A stretch of 30,187 nucleotides of DNA from SZAS-18 sp031370675 (GCA_031370675.1 JANMQT010000219.1:1-30187), one strand, 5' to 3'; shown: positions 16,953 through 25,604, numbered from the stretch's first letter. The notes: generated by a model from the letters alone, not told the origin. Made by a program: numbers and translations.

Positions 16953-18227
16953 CTAAACGGTGGCCGCGGCGCCGGTGCCGCGGGCGAGAATCTGCTCGTC
17001 GAATTCGCGAAGGCTGCCGCCGATGACCTCGGGTTCGCCGACGGCGTCCGTGACGGCTTCAACGGTCTTCAGTCCGTTGCCCGTGATGCAAAGCACCACA
17101 CTTTCGTCGCGCGGAATCGCACCCGACGCGATCAGTTTTTTCGCGCACGCCACCGTCACGCCGCCCGCGGTCTCAGCAAAGATTCCGGTCGTCTCGGCGA
17201 GTAACTCGATGCCGGCGATGACTTCAGGATCGGTGGCCGCCTCGGCGGAGCCACCGGTCTCTTTCATCACGCGAATCGCGTAGTAACCATCCGCCGGCGT
17301 CCCAATCGCGAGCGACTTCACAATCGTGTTCGGTTTGGCGACAGGCTTCACGGTCTCGCGGCCCAGCTTCATCGCCTCGGAGATGGGCCCGCAGCCCGCC
17401 GCCTGCGCGCCGTGGATGCGTCCCGTGCCGGGCGCAATCAAACCCAGCTTGGCGAATTCGGTGTAGGCCTTGTGAACCTTGGTGAGGAGCGAGCCGCTGG
17501 CCATGCAGATCACGGTGTGCTGCGGCGCGCGCCAGCCGAGCTGCTCGCAGATCTCATAGCCGACTGTCTTGGATCCTTCCGCGTAATACGGCCGCAGGTT
17601 CACGTTGACGAATCCCCAGCCATACTTTCCGGCGATCTCGGAGCAGAGCCGGTTTACGGAATCATAAGGACCGCGCACGCCGACGACCCGAGCGCCAAAG
17701 ATCAGCGAGCCGACCACCTTGCCCCGCTCGAGGTCCTGCGGAATGAAGACAAAGCATTTGAGCCCCACCGAGGCGGCGTTGGCGGCGACAGAGTTGGCCA
17801 GATTTCCCGTGCTGGCGCAGGCCACCGTCTCAAGTCCGAGCTCTCTGGCGCGCGATAGCGCCACGGCGACCACACGATCCTTGAAGGACAACGTCGGATA
17901 ATTGACCGCATCGTTCTTGATGAACAAATCGCCGGTCAAGCCGAGGCGGCGCGCGAGGCGCGGCGCCGGCACCAGCGGCGTGAATCCCGTCTGGAGTCCC
18001 ACGGTCGGCTCGTCGTCGATCGGCAGGAGTTCCCGGTAACGCCACATCGTGCGCGGACGCGATTCGATTTCGCCCCGCGTCAGCACGGGTCGAATCGCCT
18101 CGTAATCGTACGCGGCCTCGAGCGGGCCGAAGTCGTACTCGCAGACGTGGACGGCTTCCTTGGGATAGTCGCGTCCGCATTCGCGGCAGCGCAGGCTCGT
18201 GAAATAGGGATTCGGGCGTGGGCTCAT
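16953..18227 (-). CDS. thrC: Threonine synthase-like PLP enzyme under SAM-I riboswitch control
   Basis: 424 residues from the ATG at 18227; an in-frame TTG two codons upstream is the alternative. It is a fold-type II PLP enzyme. Lys116 in LSFKDR is the Schiff-base lysine, followed by ACASTGNLANSVAA and the PYYAEGSKTVGYEI block. The N-terminus has a CREC...C cluster (C-x-x-C plus a later Cys) typical of one threonine synthase subgroup. Threonine synthase converts O-phosphohomoserine to threonine and phosphate. Transcription starts behind a SAM-I riboswitch, and the next gene is a CysO-like sulfur carrier. This makes a sulfur amino acid role (for example sulfhydrylation of phosphohomoserine) worth considering. 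By homology alone the call is threonine synthase; the symbol is given on that basis. Confidence 0.85.
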   Translation of the reverse strand: MSPRPNPYFTSLRCRECGRDYPKEAVHVCEYDFGPLEAAYDYEAIRPVLTRGEIESRPRTMWRYRELLPIDDEPTVGLQTGFTPLVPAPRLARRLGLTGDLFIKNDAVNYPTLSFKDRVVAVALSRARELGLETVACASTGNLANSVAANAASVGLKCFVFIPQDLERGKVVGSLIFGARVVGVRGPYDSVNRLCSEIAGKYGWGFVNVNLRPYYAEGSKTVGYEICEQLGWRAPQHTVICMASGSLLTKVHKAYTEFAKLGLIAPGTGRIHGAQAAGCGPISEAMKLGRETVKPVAKPNTIVKSLAIGTPADGYYAIRVMKETGGSAEAATDPEVIAGIELLAETTGIFAETAGGVTVACAKKLIASGAIPRDESVVLCITGNGLKTVEAVTDAVGEPEVIGGSLREFDEQILARGTGAAATV

Positions 18228-18261
18228 GGGCAAGGGTCCGGTTGGGCGACTCCTGCCGAGG

Positions 18262-18301
18262 GCTGAAACAAATCAGCCTCTTCGCGATGAGGAAGAGGCT
18301 G
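18262..18301 (-). terminator. Rho-independent terminator hairpin, expression platform of the SAM riboswitch
   Basis: On the minus strand, arms CAGCCTCTTC and GAAGAGGCTG form a perfect 10-bp stem with an 8-base loop, followed by ATTTGTTTC. It lies between the aptamer and the start codon at 18227, as expected for SAM-dependent premature termination. Confidence 0.8.
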
Positions 18302-18353
18302 CCGGGTCGAGGCTGGGCCGGTGGGAGTCCGGGTGCCCGATCGATAGACTGTT

Positions 18354-18490
18354 CCCTCATCTTTTCCCCGGCGACCGCGCAAGCGCGGCCACCGAGGCTG
18401 GATTTGGCACCTGGACCCGAATTCCTCACGGAATCCGGCGGTTGCCGTGGCATCGTCGGGCCAGTCCCTCCGCCACTCTCGATAAGAGTC
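18354..18490 (-). ncRNA. SAM-I (S-box) riboswitch aptamer
   Basis: Reading the minus strand, the conserved SAM-I elements occur in order: CTCTTATCGAGAG (P1 with the first internal segment), GGCGGAGGGACTGGCCC, ACGGCAACC, then AGGTGCCAAATCC and finally GAAAAGATGAG, which closes P1. Rising S-adenosylmethionine should favour the terminator hairpin at 18262-18301 and switch off the threonine synthase-like gene and probably the CysO-like gene. SAM-I riboswitches are known before methionine and cysteine synthesis or transport genes. Confidence 0.96.
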
Positions 18491-18496
18491 GCCGAA

Positions 18497-18525
18497 GAAA
18501 TAGTCGCCACCCCCGGCTCCGTCAA
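18497..18525 (-). promoter_or_regulatory. Sigma-70-type promoter of the SAM riboswitch transcript
   Basis: Minus strand TTGACG (18520-18525), a 17-bp spacer, then TATTTC (18497-18502). The predicted start, about seven bases on, falls at the first base of the aptamer (about 18490), which supports the assignment. Confidence 0.65.
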
Positions 18526-18567
18526 CGCCATTTCACCGCGCCCTGTGTCATGCCGAAATCTTCGTTT

Positions 18568-18585
18568 ACAGAGAAGAATTTCTGT
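18568..18585. promoter_or_regulatory. Possible operator palindrome upstream of feoA
   Basis: An imperfect palindrome with ACAGA/TCTGT ends and an AT-rich middle, about 40 bp before the first feoA. A Fur- or DtxR-type iron repressor would be expected here, but the match to any known box is weak. Confidence 0.25.
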
Positions 18586-18627
18586 TTGCGGGATCAAAGA
18601 AGATGATACTGTGACGCAAGTTCTCTA

Positions 18628-18885
18628 ATGCATCTCGCGAAAAGCGCCCCAAAATCGATTCCGTTGTCGCTCCTTTCGGCGCCCGTCGGGATGCGGCTGC
18701 GGTTGCTGGCGCTGGAGGCCAAACCGGCTCAATGCCAGCGGCTTCGGGAGATGGGTTTTTGCGAATCGGCGGAGATCGTCAAGCTTTCGCAGGGGGCGGC
18801 GCTGGTCTGCCAGGTGTGCGGCACGCGACTCGCCTTAAGCAAGGATCTCGCGAAAGACATTCTCATCGAGCCGGTCTGCTCGTAG
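18628..18885 (+). CDS. feoA: FeoA-domain protein 1
   Basis: 85 residues forming one SH3-like FeoA domain, with the family's RLREMGF motif at about residues 38-44 and a C-terminal beta strand (LSKDLAKDILIEP). FeoA is a small cytoplasmic protein that supports ferrous iron uptake by FeoB. It has two cysteines in QVCGTRLA and near the C-terminus. It is the first gene of a feoA-feoA-feoB cluster, nine bases before the next feoA. Confidence 0.85.
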   Translation: MHLAKSAPKSIPLSLLSAPVGMRLRLLALEAKPAQCQRLREMGFCESAEIVKLSQGAALVCQVCGTRLALSKDLAKDILIEPVCS

Positions 18886-18894
18886 GTCCGTCCC

Positions 18895-19158
18895 ATGCCG
18901 AGCGAATTCCCGACCCCGCGTCTGTCTGATCTAGAGCCCGGTGCGCAGGCGGTGGTGGTGGGTTTTCACGGCGAACTCGAACCCCTTAAGCGGCTGCGCG
19001 AAATGGGACTGGTGAACGGCACGCGCGTGAAATTCCTGCGCTGGGCGCCGCTCGGCGACCCGCTCGAGATTGAGCTGCGCGGCTACCGACTCTCGCTGCG
19101 CAGGCACGACGCGGAACAGATCGAAGTCCGGCCCATCCAGCCGCCCGTGGCCGGTTGA
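18895..19158 (+). CDS. feoA: FeoA-domain protein 2
   Basis: 87 residues, a second FeoA domain with LSDLEPGAQAVVVGF at the N-terminus, RLREMGLVNGTRV in the middle and a final strand with RLSLRRHDAEQIEV. It is more typical of FeoA than the first copy, which has diverged around its cysteines. It ends 13 bp before feoB. Two separate FeoA proteins with one FeoB is a known arrangement; how they divide the work is not clear. Confidence 0.9.
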   Translation: MPSEFPTPRLSDLEPGAQAVVVGFHGELEPLKRLREMGLVNGTRVKFLRWAPLGDPLEIELRGYRLSLRRHDAEQIEVRPIQPPVAG

Positions 19159-19171
19159 TTTTTCTCCCGCC

Positions 19172-21304
19172 ATGCCCACCGAAGAGATTGATGTCGCGCC
19201 CGAAATCCAAACGGAGCTGGCGACCGTCGCGCTGATCGGCAACCCGAACAGCGGCAAGACGACCCTCTTCAACGCGCTCACCGGGCTGCGGCAAAAAATC
19301 GCGAACTATCCCGGCGTCACGGTGGAGAAAAAGATCGGCGTTTTCATGACGCAGCATGGCCGGGAGGCGCGGATGATCGATCTGCCCGGCACCTATAGCC
19401 TCACGCCGCAGTCCCCCGATGAGGCCGTGACCCGCGATGTCCTGCTCGGGGTGCTGCCCGACACGCCGCGCCCGGACCGGGTGGTCTGCGTGGTCGATGC
19501 CGCCAACCTTGAGCGAAACCTTTATCTGGCCAGCCAGGTGATCGAGCTTGGGGTGCCGACCATCATCGCACTTAACATGATCGATCTCGCCCAAACGAAC
19601 GGCGACACCATCGACGTGGCCGAGCTTTCGCGCCGGATTGGCGTGCCGGTGATTCCGTGCAGTGCGAACACGCGCGCCGGACTGGCCGAGTTACGCATCG
19701 CGCTGAGCGCGCCGGCGGGTGCTCCCCCGGACTGGAAGGTACCCCTGCCCCCGCTCGTCGATCAATCGCTGGAAATGATTCGCACGGAGCTGCCGCCGAA
19801 TCACCATCTGGGCTTCGCGCAGATTCGCGCCATCCTCATCCTGCTGTTAACCGACGAACGCGCCGACCGGCTCGTCGTGGGGCTCGGCTGGGAGCACATG
19901 CGGCATCGCTTCCGGACCGCCCGCGCGTCGCTGCTCGAGAAGCTGCCCACCTGGCAGGAGGATTCCATCGGGGCGCGCTATGGGCGCATCGGCGAGATTT
20001 GCGAGGGGGTTCTCCGCCGGGGCGCAGACGCCGTGGACGCCAAGACGAGCTTTACCGATCGCGCGGACGCCGTGCTCATCCATCCGGTCTGGGGCTGGCT
20101 CATTTTCCTGACCATCATGGGCCTGATGTTCACCAGCATCTTCACGCTCGCGAACTATCCGATGGACGGCATCAAGTGGCTCTTCGGGCAGGCGGGCGAG
20201 TGGGTGAGCACGGCGCTGCCGCCGGGTGACCTGCGGAGTTTGATCACGGACGGCGTGATCAAGGGCGTGGGTGGGGTGGTCGTGTTTCTGCCGCAGATTT
20301 TGATTTTGTTCCTATTCATTGGCCTGCTGGAGGACAGCGGCTACATGGCGCGCGCGGCGTTCATCATGGACCGAGTGATGAGTGGCGTCGGGCTGCATGG
20401 CAAGTCGTTCATTCCGCTGCTCAGTTCCTACGCCTGCGCCATCCCTGGCATCATGGCCACCCGCACGATTGAGAACCCGAAGGATCGCCTCGCGACCATC
20501 ATGGTGGCGCCCTTCATGAGCTGCTCGGCACGACTGCCGGTTTACGGGTTGATGATCGCGACGCTCTTTCCCACCGACGACGTGCCTGCATGGCAGAAGG
20601 CGGGGCTGCTCATGGGAATGTACGCGCTGGGGACGCTGACCGCCTTTGCGTTCGCGTGGCTGTTCAAGCGCACTATCCTGCGCGGCCGTCCGCTTCCGCT
20701 CGTGCTGGAGTTGCCGCCGTACCGCCGGCCGTCGCTCCGCACCGTCCTGCAGGGCATGCTCGATCGGGCCAAGGCCTTTATCCGCCGGGCGGGCACGATC
20801 ATCCTCGGACTCAGCATCCTGCTCTGGGCGCTCGCGTATTATCCGAAAAGCGGCGCGGAAAAGCCCGACGACCAACTCGCGCAAAGTTTCGCGGGCCGAA
20901 TGGGCAAGTTCATCGAGCCGGCGCTGGTGCCGCTGGGCTTGAACTGGAAGATTGGCATCGGATTGATCGGCGCGCAGGCGGCACGAGAAGTCTTCGTCAG
21001 CACCGTGGCCGTGGTCTATTCGGTGGGCGGCGCCGACAACAACGCGGAGGCCGGCACGGATTCCGTGCGCAAGGCCCTGCTCGAGGACAAGTGGCCTGAT
21101 GGACGCCTGGTCTTCACGCCGCTCGTCTGCCTGACCATCATGATCTATTTTGTCTTTTCGATGCAGTGCATCGCGACGCTGGCGGTCGTGCGACGCGAGA
21201 CCAACACCTGGCGCTGGCCCGTGTTCCTGTTTTTCTACATGACCGGCTTTGCGTACCTCGCGTCGCTGGTGTTTTACCAGGTCGGTACACGCCTGGGGTA
21301 CTGA
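19172..21304 (+). CDS. feoB: Ferrous iron transporter FeoB
   Basis: 710 residues, normal for FeoB, from the ATG at 19172 (the frame opens earlier, inside feoA). The cytoplasmic G domain shows G1 GNPNSGKT (23-30), G3 DLPG (70-73) and G4 NMID (135-138). A helical GDI-like spacer and the polytopic membrane part follow. The membrane part includes HGKSFIPLLSSYACAIPG, with the conserved core Cys, and FMSCSARLPVYG. It imports Fe2+ across the inner membrane, driven or gated by nucleotide hydrolysis. The cluster suggests iron-dependent control, but no sure operator is visible. Confidence 0.97.
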   Translation: MPTEEIDVAPEIQTELATVALIGNPNSGKTTLFNALTGLRQKIANYPGVTVEKKIGVFMTQHGREARMIDLPGTYSLTPQSPDEAVTRDVLLGVLPDTPRPDRVVCVVDAANLERNLYLASQVIELGVPTIIALNMIDLAQTNGDTIDVAELSRRIGVPVIPCSANTRAGLAELRIALSAPAGAPPDWKVPLPPLVDQSLEMIRTELPPNHHLGFAQIRAILILLLTDERADRLVVGLGWEHMRHRFRTARASLLEKLPTWQEDSIGARYGRIGEICEGVLRRGADAVDAKTSFTDRADAVLIHPVWGWLIFLTIMGLMFTSIFTLANYPMDGIKWLFGQAGEWVSTALPPGDLRSLITDGVIKGVGGVVVFLPQILILFLFIGLLEDSGYMARAAFIMDRVMSGVGLHGKSFIPLLSSYACAIPGIMATRTIENPKDRLATIMVAPFMSCSARLPVYGLMIATLFPTDDVPAWQKAGLLMGMYALGTLTAFAFAWLFKRTILRGRPLPLVLELPPYRRPSLRTVLQGMLDRAKAFIRRAGTIILGLSILLWALAYYPKSGAEKPDDQLAQSFAGRMGKFIEPALVPLGLNWKIGIGLIGAQAAREVFVSTVAVVYSVGGADNNAEAGTDSVRKALLEDKWPDGRLVFTPLVCLTIMIYFVFSMQCIATLAVVRRETNTWRWPVFLFFYMTGFAYLASLVFYQVGTRLGY

Positions 21305-21314
21305 GCCGGCCCGC

Positions 21315-21485
21315 TCACTTTCCGCGCAGTTCCGTCTTCCCGCAGCCGCAATCTCCACCGCATCCGGCCTTAGGAGAACGGCGCAGACGCCGCACGAAAG
21401 CGGCGCCCAGAATTACCACCGTCACGAGCACGATGGTCAGGGCCGCGAGGCTTTGCCAGTCGTAGGCATTGGTCAGCACAGTCAA
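21315..21485 (-). CDS. FeoB-associated Cys-rich membrane protein
   Basis: A 56-residue frame from a TTG at 21485 (a GTG at 21479 is the alternative; an in-frame TAG lies two codons upstream, so there is no room for an ATG). It has one membrane helix (about 14-30), a basic RRLRRSPK stretch, then a Cys cluster AGCGGDCGCGK. This layout matches the FeoB-associated Cys-rich proteins usually encoded next to feoB, which may assist iron handling at the membrane. Unusually it is on the strand opposite to feoB, with 10 bp between the two stops. Confidence 0.75.
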   Translation of the reverse strand: MTVLTNAYDWQSLAALTIVLVTVVILGAAFVRRLRRSPKAGCGGDCGCGKTELRGK

Positions 21486-21531
21486 AAGCTACGGCCGAAG
21501 TGGGCCGGCGCAAACTTCGATCGTGTCAGCC

Positions 21532-22779
21532 CTAAGCAGCCGGCACGGACTTGCGGCTGGCGAGGACCCCGAGCCACGCCAGCCCCGCCATGACCGCCAC
21601 AAGGCCAAATCCAAACGGCGCGCCCAGTCGCTCCACCTGGGACGTCAGGTAAAGCAGGATCAACGTGCGCAACAGGCGCTCCAGCAGGTTGAAGAGAACA
21701 TTCACCCGGCCGATGAGCGAATTCGGCACGGCGGTGAGGATGATCGTGCTCCGCGCGACGCGTGAACCGGCATTGCCCCAACCCAACATCGCATTGAGCA
21801 AGAGATACAAGGCCACCGCGGGAAAGATCGCCAGCAACGCCGCGGCCAGCGCGAACATGGCGACCGTCAACAGCATCGTGCCGTAACTTCCAATCGACTC
21901 CGTCAACCGCGGAATGGTCAGTCCCGCGAGTATCGAGCCGACGGCAAACGTGACTTCGCCTGCGCCGAAAACCGCCGGTCCGGCCTGCAAGGCGCGGCTC
22001 GCGTAGATGGGAAAGAGGTAGTTGCTCACCATCACGCCGACAAACGGAATGAAGGCGCAGAACAAAAATAGCGCGAACCCGGGCCTCTCACCCAGGTAGC
22101 GCCAGCCCTCACCGATTTGCCGTAGCGCAGAGAGCTTTGACGGCGTGCGGTCCGGCGCGCGCGCATACGGCAGCGGCCGCAGGATGAAAAAACTCAACAG
22201 ATAGGATGCGGTGCTCAGTCCGAGCAGCAGGCTCAGATCGACGCGGCCGATGAGCACCGCAGCCAGGCCGCCGGCGATGACCGATGCCGTTTGTCCCTGC
22301 ACCTCGACGAGGCCGGCAAGTTGGCGGTATTGCGCGGGTTCAAACACCTCCTGGTTGAAGGCAAACAATGCGGGGTAGTGAATCGTGTAATACAACGTAC
22401 CCGCCGAATAAATGCCGACGAGGTGCCAGGTCGCAAATTCACCGCGCACCATCGCGAGCGCGAGAAAGGCGGTCGTGGCCAGGAGGCCGAACGCCTCTCC
22501 CGCGAGCAGGACGGCCTTGCGCGAATGGCGGTCGAGGAGCCAGCCGTAATACGGCAGCAGCAGGACGAGCGCGAGCGTGATGGCAGCCGTCGCGTAGCCA
22601 AAAATGCGTTCGCCCCCGGGCCGCTGCACAATCAGCCACGGAACCGCAATCATCGTCACGCCGGAACCAGTCGACGAAACGACGTTGGCGCCGAGCACGC
22701 GGTGGATGCGGGGATCGCGGAGCAGTGACACGGGAGGAGCGGCGACGATAGCGGTCGGACCGGAACTGTCGACGGTCAC
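21532..22779 (-). CDS. Major facilitator superfamily transporter
   Basis: 415 residues with a hydrophobic pattern of about 10-12 membrane helices. The loop after helix 2 reads GWLLDRHSRKAVLL, the MFS motif A region (G-x-x-x-D-R-x-x-R-K). It resembles the enterobactin exporter-like/MFS_3 type more than sugar carriers, but the substrate cannot be read from the sequence. The start is a GTG at 22779. It is divergent from the DUF2127 gene with 61 bp between them. It ends about 46 bp before the start of the Cys-rich Feo protein gene on the same strand, so the two could share a transcript. An iron-linked role such as siderophore export is a guess from position. Confidence 0.85.
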   Translation of the reverse strand: MTVDSSGPTAIVAAPPVSLLRDPRIHRVLGANVVSSTGSGVTMIAVPWLIVQRPGGERIFGYATAAITLALVLLLPYYGWLLDRHSRKAVLLAGEAFGLLATTAFLALAMVRGEFATWHLVGIYSAGTLYYTIHYPALFAFNQEVFEPAQYRQLAGLVEVQGQTASVIAGGLAAVLIGRVDLSLLLGLSTASYLLSFFILRPLPYARAPDRTPSKLSALRQIGEGWRYLGERPGFALFLFCAFIPFVGVMVSNYLFPIYASRALQAGPAVFGAGEVTFAVGSILAGLTIPRLTESIGSYGTMLLTVAMFALAAALLAIFPAVALYLLLNAMLGWGNAGSRVARSTIILTAVPNSLIGRVNVLFNLLERLLRTLILLYLTSQVERLGAPFGFGLVAVMAGLAWLGVLASRKSVPAA

Positions 22780-22840
22780 CGTCCAGGAATCGCGTCTTTC
22801 TGCTTCTCATCGGGCGGCGGCGGATGTTCCATCAAGGCCC

Positions 22841-23347
22841 ATGTCACATCAGGTCATCACGCCTCCCACGAAGATCGAATCGCGCTGGCTCGTGGTGATC
22901 GGCCTGGTGAAGCTCTTGAAGGCGCTGTTCCTCATCGCCCTCGCCTTCGCGGCGCTGGGCATGCTGCACCATGATCTGACGGTGGAATGCTACCGGCTCG
23001 CCGGGTATCTGCACGTCGACCCCGAGAACGCGTTCGTGGAGCGCGTGATTCAGAAGGTCGGCGGCTACAACGACACCACGCTGAAGCACGTGAGCGAGTT
23101 CATCTTCGCCTATGCCGTCATTTACCTGATCGAGGGCATTGGGCTGCTGCGCCGCAAACGTTGGGCGGAATGGATGACCACCATCGTGACGGCGTCATTC
23201 ATCCCGATCGAACTCTGGCATTTCTGGCACCATCCGAGCTGGGGCAAGGCTGCCGTGATCGCCGTCAACGTCGGCATCCTAATCTATCTCATCCGGGTGT
23301 TGCGTCACACCACGCACCGGTCGCCGGATGTTATCCCGGTCGGCTGA
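22841..23347 (+). CDS. DUF2127 family membrane protein
   Basis: 168 residues from the ATG at 22841. Four hydrophobic helices (about 20-40, 80-100, 110-130 and 135-155). The family pattern is visible: GLVKLLKALFLI near the start, YLIEGIGLLRRKRWAEW in the middle, and PIELWHFWHHPS after it. DUF2127 proteins are widespread and lack a known function. Divergent from the MFS gene; its stop lies 18 bp from the stop of the convergent DAHP synthase gene. Confidence 0.8.
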   Translation: MSHQVITPPTKIESRWLVVIGLVKLLKALFLIALAFAALGMLHHDLTVECYRLAGYLHVDPENAFVERVIQKVGGYNDTTLKHVSEFIFAYAVIYLIEGIGLLRRKRWAEWMTTIVTASFIPIELWHFWHHPSWGKAAVIAVNVGILIYLIRVLRHTTHRSPDVIPVG

Positions 23348-23365
23348 CCTTCGGACCGCGGGAAG

Positions 23366-24385
23366 TCAGGCGAGCGTCCGGCCCACCGCGGCGACAATTG
23401 GCCCGAGCTCCTGCACGAGCCGGCCAAAGCGCTCGAAGGAGATCTGCTGCTGGCCATCGCTCATGGCTTCCGCGGGATTCGGATGGACCTCGATGATTAA
23501 GCCATCAGCACCCATCGCGATGGCACCGGCGCAGAGCGCAGGCACGAGGTCGGCGCGCCCCGCGCCCTGGCTCGGATCGACGATGACGGGCAGGTGCGTC
23601 TCCTTCTTGGCGATCGCGACGGCAGCCAGATCGAGCGTGTTTCGGGTATACGTCTCGAAGGTGCGGATGCCGCGCTCGCAGAGCATGACGTTGGGGTTGC
23701 CCGCGCTCAGGATGTACTCGGCCGCGAGAAACCACTCCTCGATTCGCTGGCTCATCCCACGCTTCAGCAGAATGGGTTTGCCGGTGCGCGCCGCGGCGAT
23801 CAGGAGCTGGAAATTCTGTGCGTTGCGGGCGCCGATCTGCAGGATGTCAGCCACCTCGGCGACGGCGTCGACGTCGTTTTCGCTCAACACTTCCGTGATG
23901 ATGCGCAGGCCGGTTTCCTTCCGCGCCAAATCAAGCAGCCGCAGGCCATCGCGGCCGAGGCCCTGGAATTCGTAGGGCGAGGTGCGCGGCTTGTAGGCGC
24001 CACCGCGCAGGATGGTCGCGCCGGCCGCCTTCACCGCGCGGGCCGTCTCCAGGAGCTGCTCCTCGCTTTCCACCGAGCACGGCCCCGCCATCAAGGCGAG
24101 GCGCGGCCCGCCGATCGCGACGCCGGCGGCGTCGATCAACGTCGGGACGGGATGCGATTCACGACTGACCAGCTTGTACCGCTTTTGCACCGACATCACC
24201 TTCTGCACCTGCGGCAGCGCGCTGAGCGCTTCGAGCGTATGATGCGTGGTCTCGTCGCCAATCGCGGCGACCACCGTCTGGATGGCGCCGCGGATGGCGT
24301 GCGGGGTGTAGCCGAGTCGCGCCACCTCAGCGATCACCTGCTCGATTTGGTCGGGCGGCGTGTGCGGCTTGAGGACGATGATCAT
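23366..24385 (-). CDS. aroF: 3-deoxy-7-phosphoheptulonate synthase (DAHP synthase)
   Basis: 339 residues. An N-terminal ferredoxin-like regulatory domain (about 1-70) precedes the type I-beta DAHP synthase barrel. AGPCSVE holds the metal-ligand Cys103, and LRGGAYKPRTSPYEFQG, LLKRGMS, VIVDPSQGAGR and IIEVHPNP supply the remaining active-site and metal residues. It joins phosphoenolpyruvate and erythrose 4-phosphate in the first step of the shikimate pathway, in the cytoplasm. The N-terminal domain is where aromatic end products usually inhibit this subtype. No attenuator or leader peptide is seen in the 79 bp before the start. Confidence 0.96.
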   Translation of the reverse strand: MIIVLKPHTPPDQIEQVIAEVARLGYTPHAIRGAIQTVVAAIGDETTHHTLEALSALPQVQKVMSVQKRYKLVSRESHPVPTLIDAAGVAIGGPRLALMAGPCSVESEEQLLETARAVKAAGATILRGGAYKPRTSPYEFQGLGRDGLRLLDLARKETGLRIITEVLSENDVDAVAEVADILQIGARNAQNFQLLIAAARTGKPILLKRGMSQRIEEWFLAAEYILSAGNPNVMLCERGIRTFETYTRNTLDLAAVAIAKKETHLPVIVDPSQGAGRADLVPALCAGAIAMGADGLIIEVHPNPAEAMSDGQQQISFERFGRLVQELGPIVAAVGRTLA

Positions 24386-24464
24386 GGCGGGGTCTCTAGA
24401 GTAACCGGGGAAAAACGCAAGCGAGCGGGTTTGCGTTCAGGCCCGAAATCGGCACGATGTCGGG

Positions 24465-25604
24465 ATGAAGCCTGAGCGCATCGACCCGCGGGACGGTCCC
24501 GATCAATCGACGATTACCCCGCTGGGCACGCCCCTTTCTCCCGAGCCGCCCTATCCGCCGACCGGCAACGAGAGCATCGACGCGCAGGTGGTTGCGCTGG
24601 TGGAGCGCTGGGGTGCGGACCACTCGCCTGAGATCGTGGAGGAGATGATCGGCACGATTCTCAAGATGGCGCGCGACCGCATGAGCGTCGCGGACCTCAA
24701 ACTCTTCAATCGCGCGCGGAAGGAAATGCGCCGCGCCGCGCGCATGTGGGTGCCCTACAAGGACATTCCCAAGATTTCCATTTTTGGTTCCGCGCGCACG
24801 AAGCCCGAGTCCGCCGAGTACCACGCGGCCGAGGTGTTCGCGCGGCGGATGCGCGAAGAGGGATTCATGATCATCACGGGTGGCGGCGACGGCATCATGG
24901 GCGCCGCGCAAAAGGGCGCGGGGCGCGAACGCAGCTTTGGCCTGAACATCCGCCTGCCGTTCGAGCAGCAGGCGAATGAGACAATCATCGGCGACCCGAA
25001 ACTGGTGGAGTTCAATTACTTCTTCACCCGCAAGCTTAATTTCGTGAAGGAATCGCACGCCATCGCGCTCTTCCCGGGAGGATTCGGCACGATGGACGAG
25101 GGCTTCGAAACGCTCACCCTGCTGCAAACGGGCAAGTCCAAGATCCTGCCGCTGGTGCTGGTGGATCGGCCCGGGGGCGAATACTGGCTGAACTGGATCA
25201 AGTTCATGCGCGAGCATCTCGTCGCCGAGGGTTTGATTTCGGCGGAGGACTTCGCGTTTTTCAAGATCACCGACGACATCGAAACGGCCGTCGATGAGGT
25301 CCTGCGCTTTTACCGGGTCTATCACTCCAGCCGGTACGTGGGGGAACGGCTCGTGATACGCCTGAAGGGCCGGCTCAAGCCGGGGGCGATCGACAAACTG
25401 AACGTCGATTTTGCCGACCTCCTCAAGGAGGGGAAGTTTGAGCAATGTGACGCGCTGCGCCAGGAACGGGGCGAACCCGAGGTGTTTCACCTGCCGCGGC
25501 TGGTTTTTACCCTGAGAAAGCGGAGTTTTGCGCGGCTGCGGCTCCTGATCGATGCGATCAACATGTCGCCCACCGAGCACTTGGCTCGCATGACGCGCAT
25601 CTGA
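24465..25604 (+). CDS. LOG family protein with long N- and C-terminal extensions
   Basis: 379 residues against about 180-200 for typical cytokinin-riboside phosphoribohydrolases (LOG, TIGR00730). The Rossmann core at about 100-290 has ISIFGSARTKP, ITGGGDGIMGAAQKGA and the signature PGGFGTMDEGFE (204-215) with the likely catalytic Glu. LOG enzymes release a base from a nucleoside monophosphate. An N-terminal helical segment (about 35-95) and an 80-residue C-terminal domain of unknown nature are added. The substrate here is unknown; a general nucleotide hydrolase role is plausible. It is divergent from aroF, 79 bp away. Confidence 0.85.
   Translation: MKPERIDPRDGPDQSTITPLGTPLSPEPPYPPTGNESIDAQVVALVERWGADHSPEIVEEMIGTILKMARDRMSVADLKLFNRARKEMRRAARMWVPYKDIPKISIFGSARTKPESAEYHAAEVFARRMREEGFMIITGGGDGIMGAAQKGAGRERSFGLNIRLPFEQQANETIIGDPKLVEFNYFFTRKLNFVKESHAIALFPGGFGTMDEGFETLTLLQTGKSKILPLVLVDRPGGEYWLNWIKFMREHLVAEGLISAEDFAFFKITDDIETAVDEVLRFYRVYHSSRYVGERLVIRLKGRLKPGAIDKLNVDFADLLKEGKFEQCDALRQERGEPEVFHLPRLVFTLRKRSFARLRLLIDAINMSPTEHLARMTRI

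Noticed and set aside
20312..21358. Minus-strand open frame of 348 codons opposite feoB
   Set aside because: Antisense shadow of feoB, which has all family motifs.
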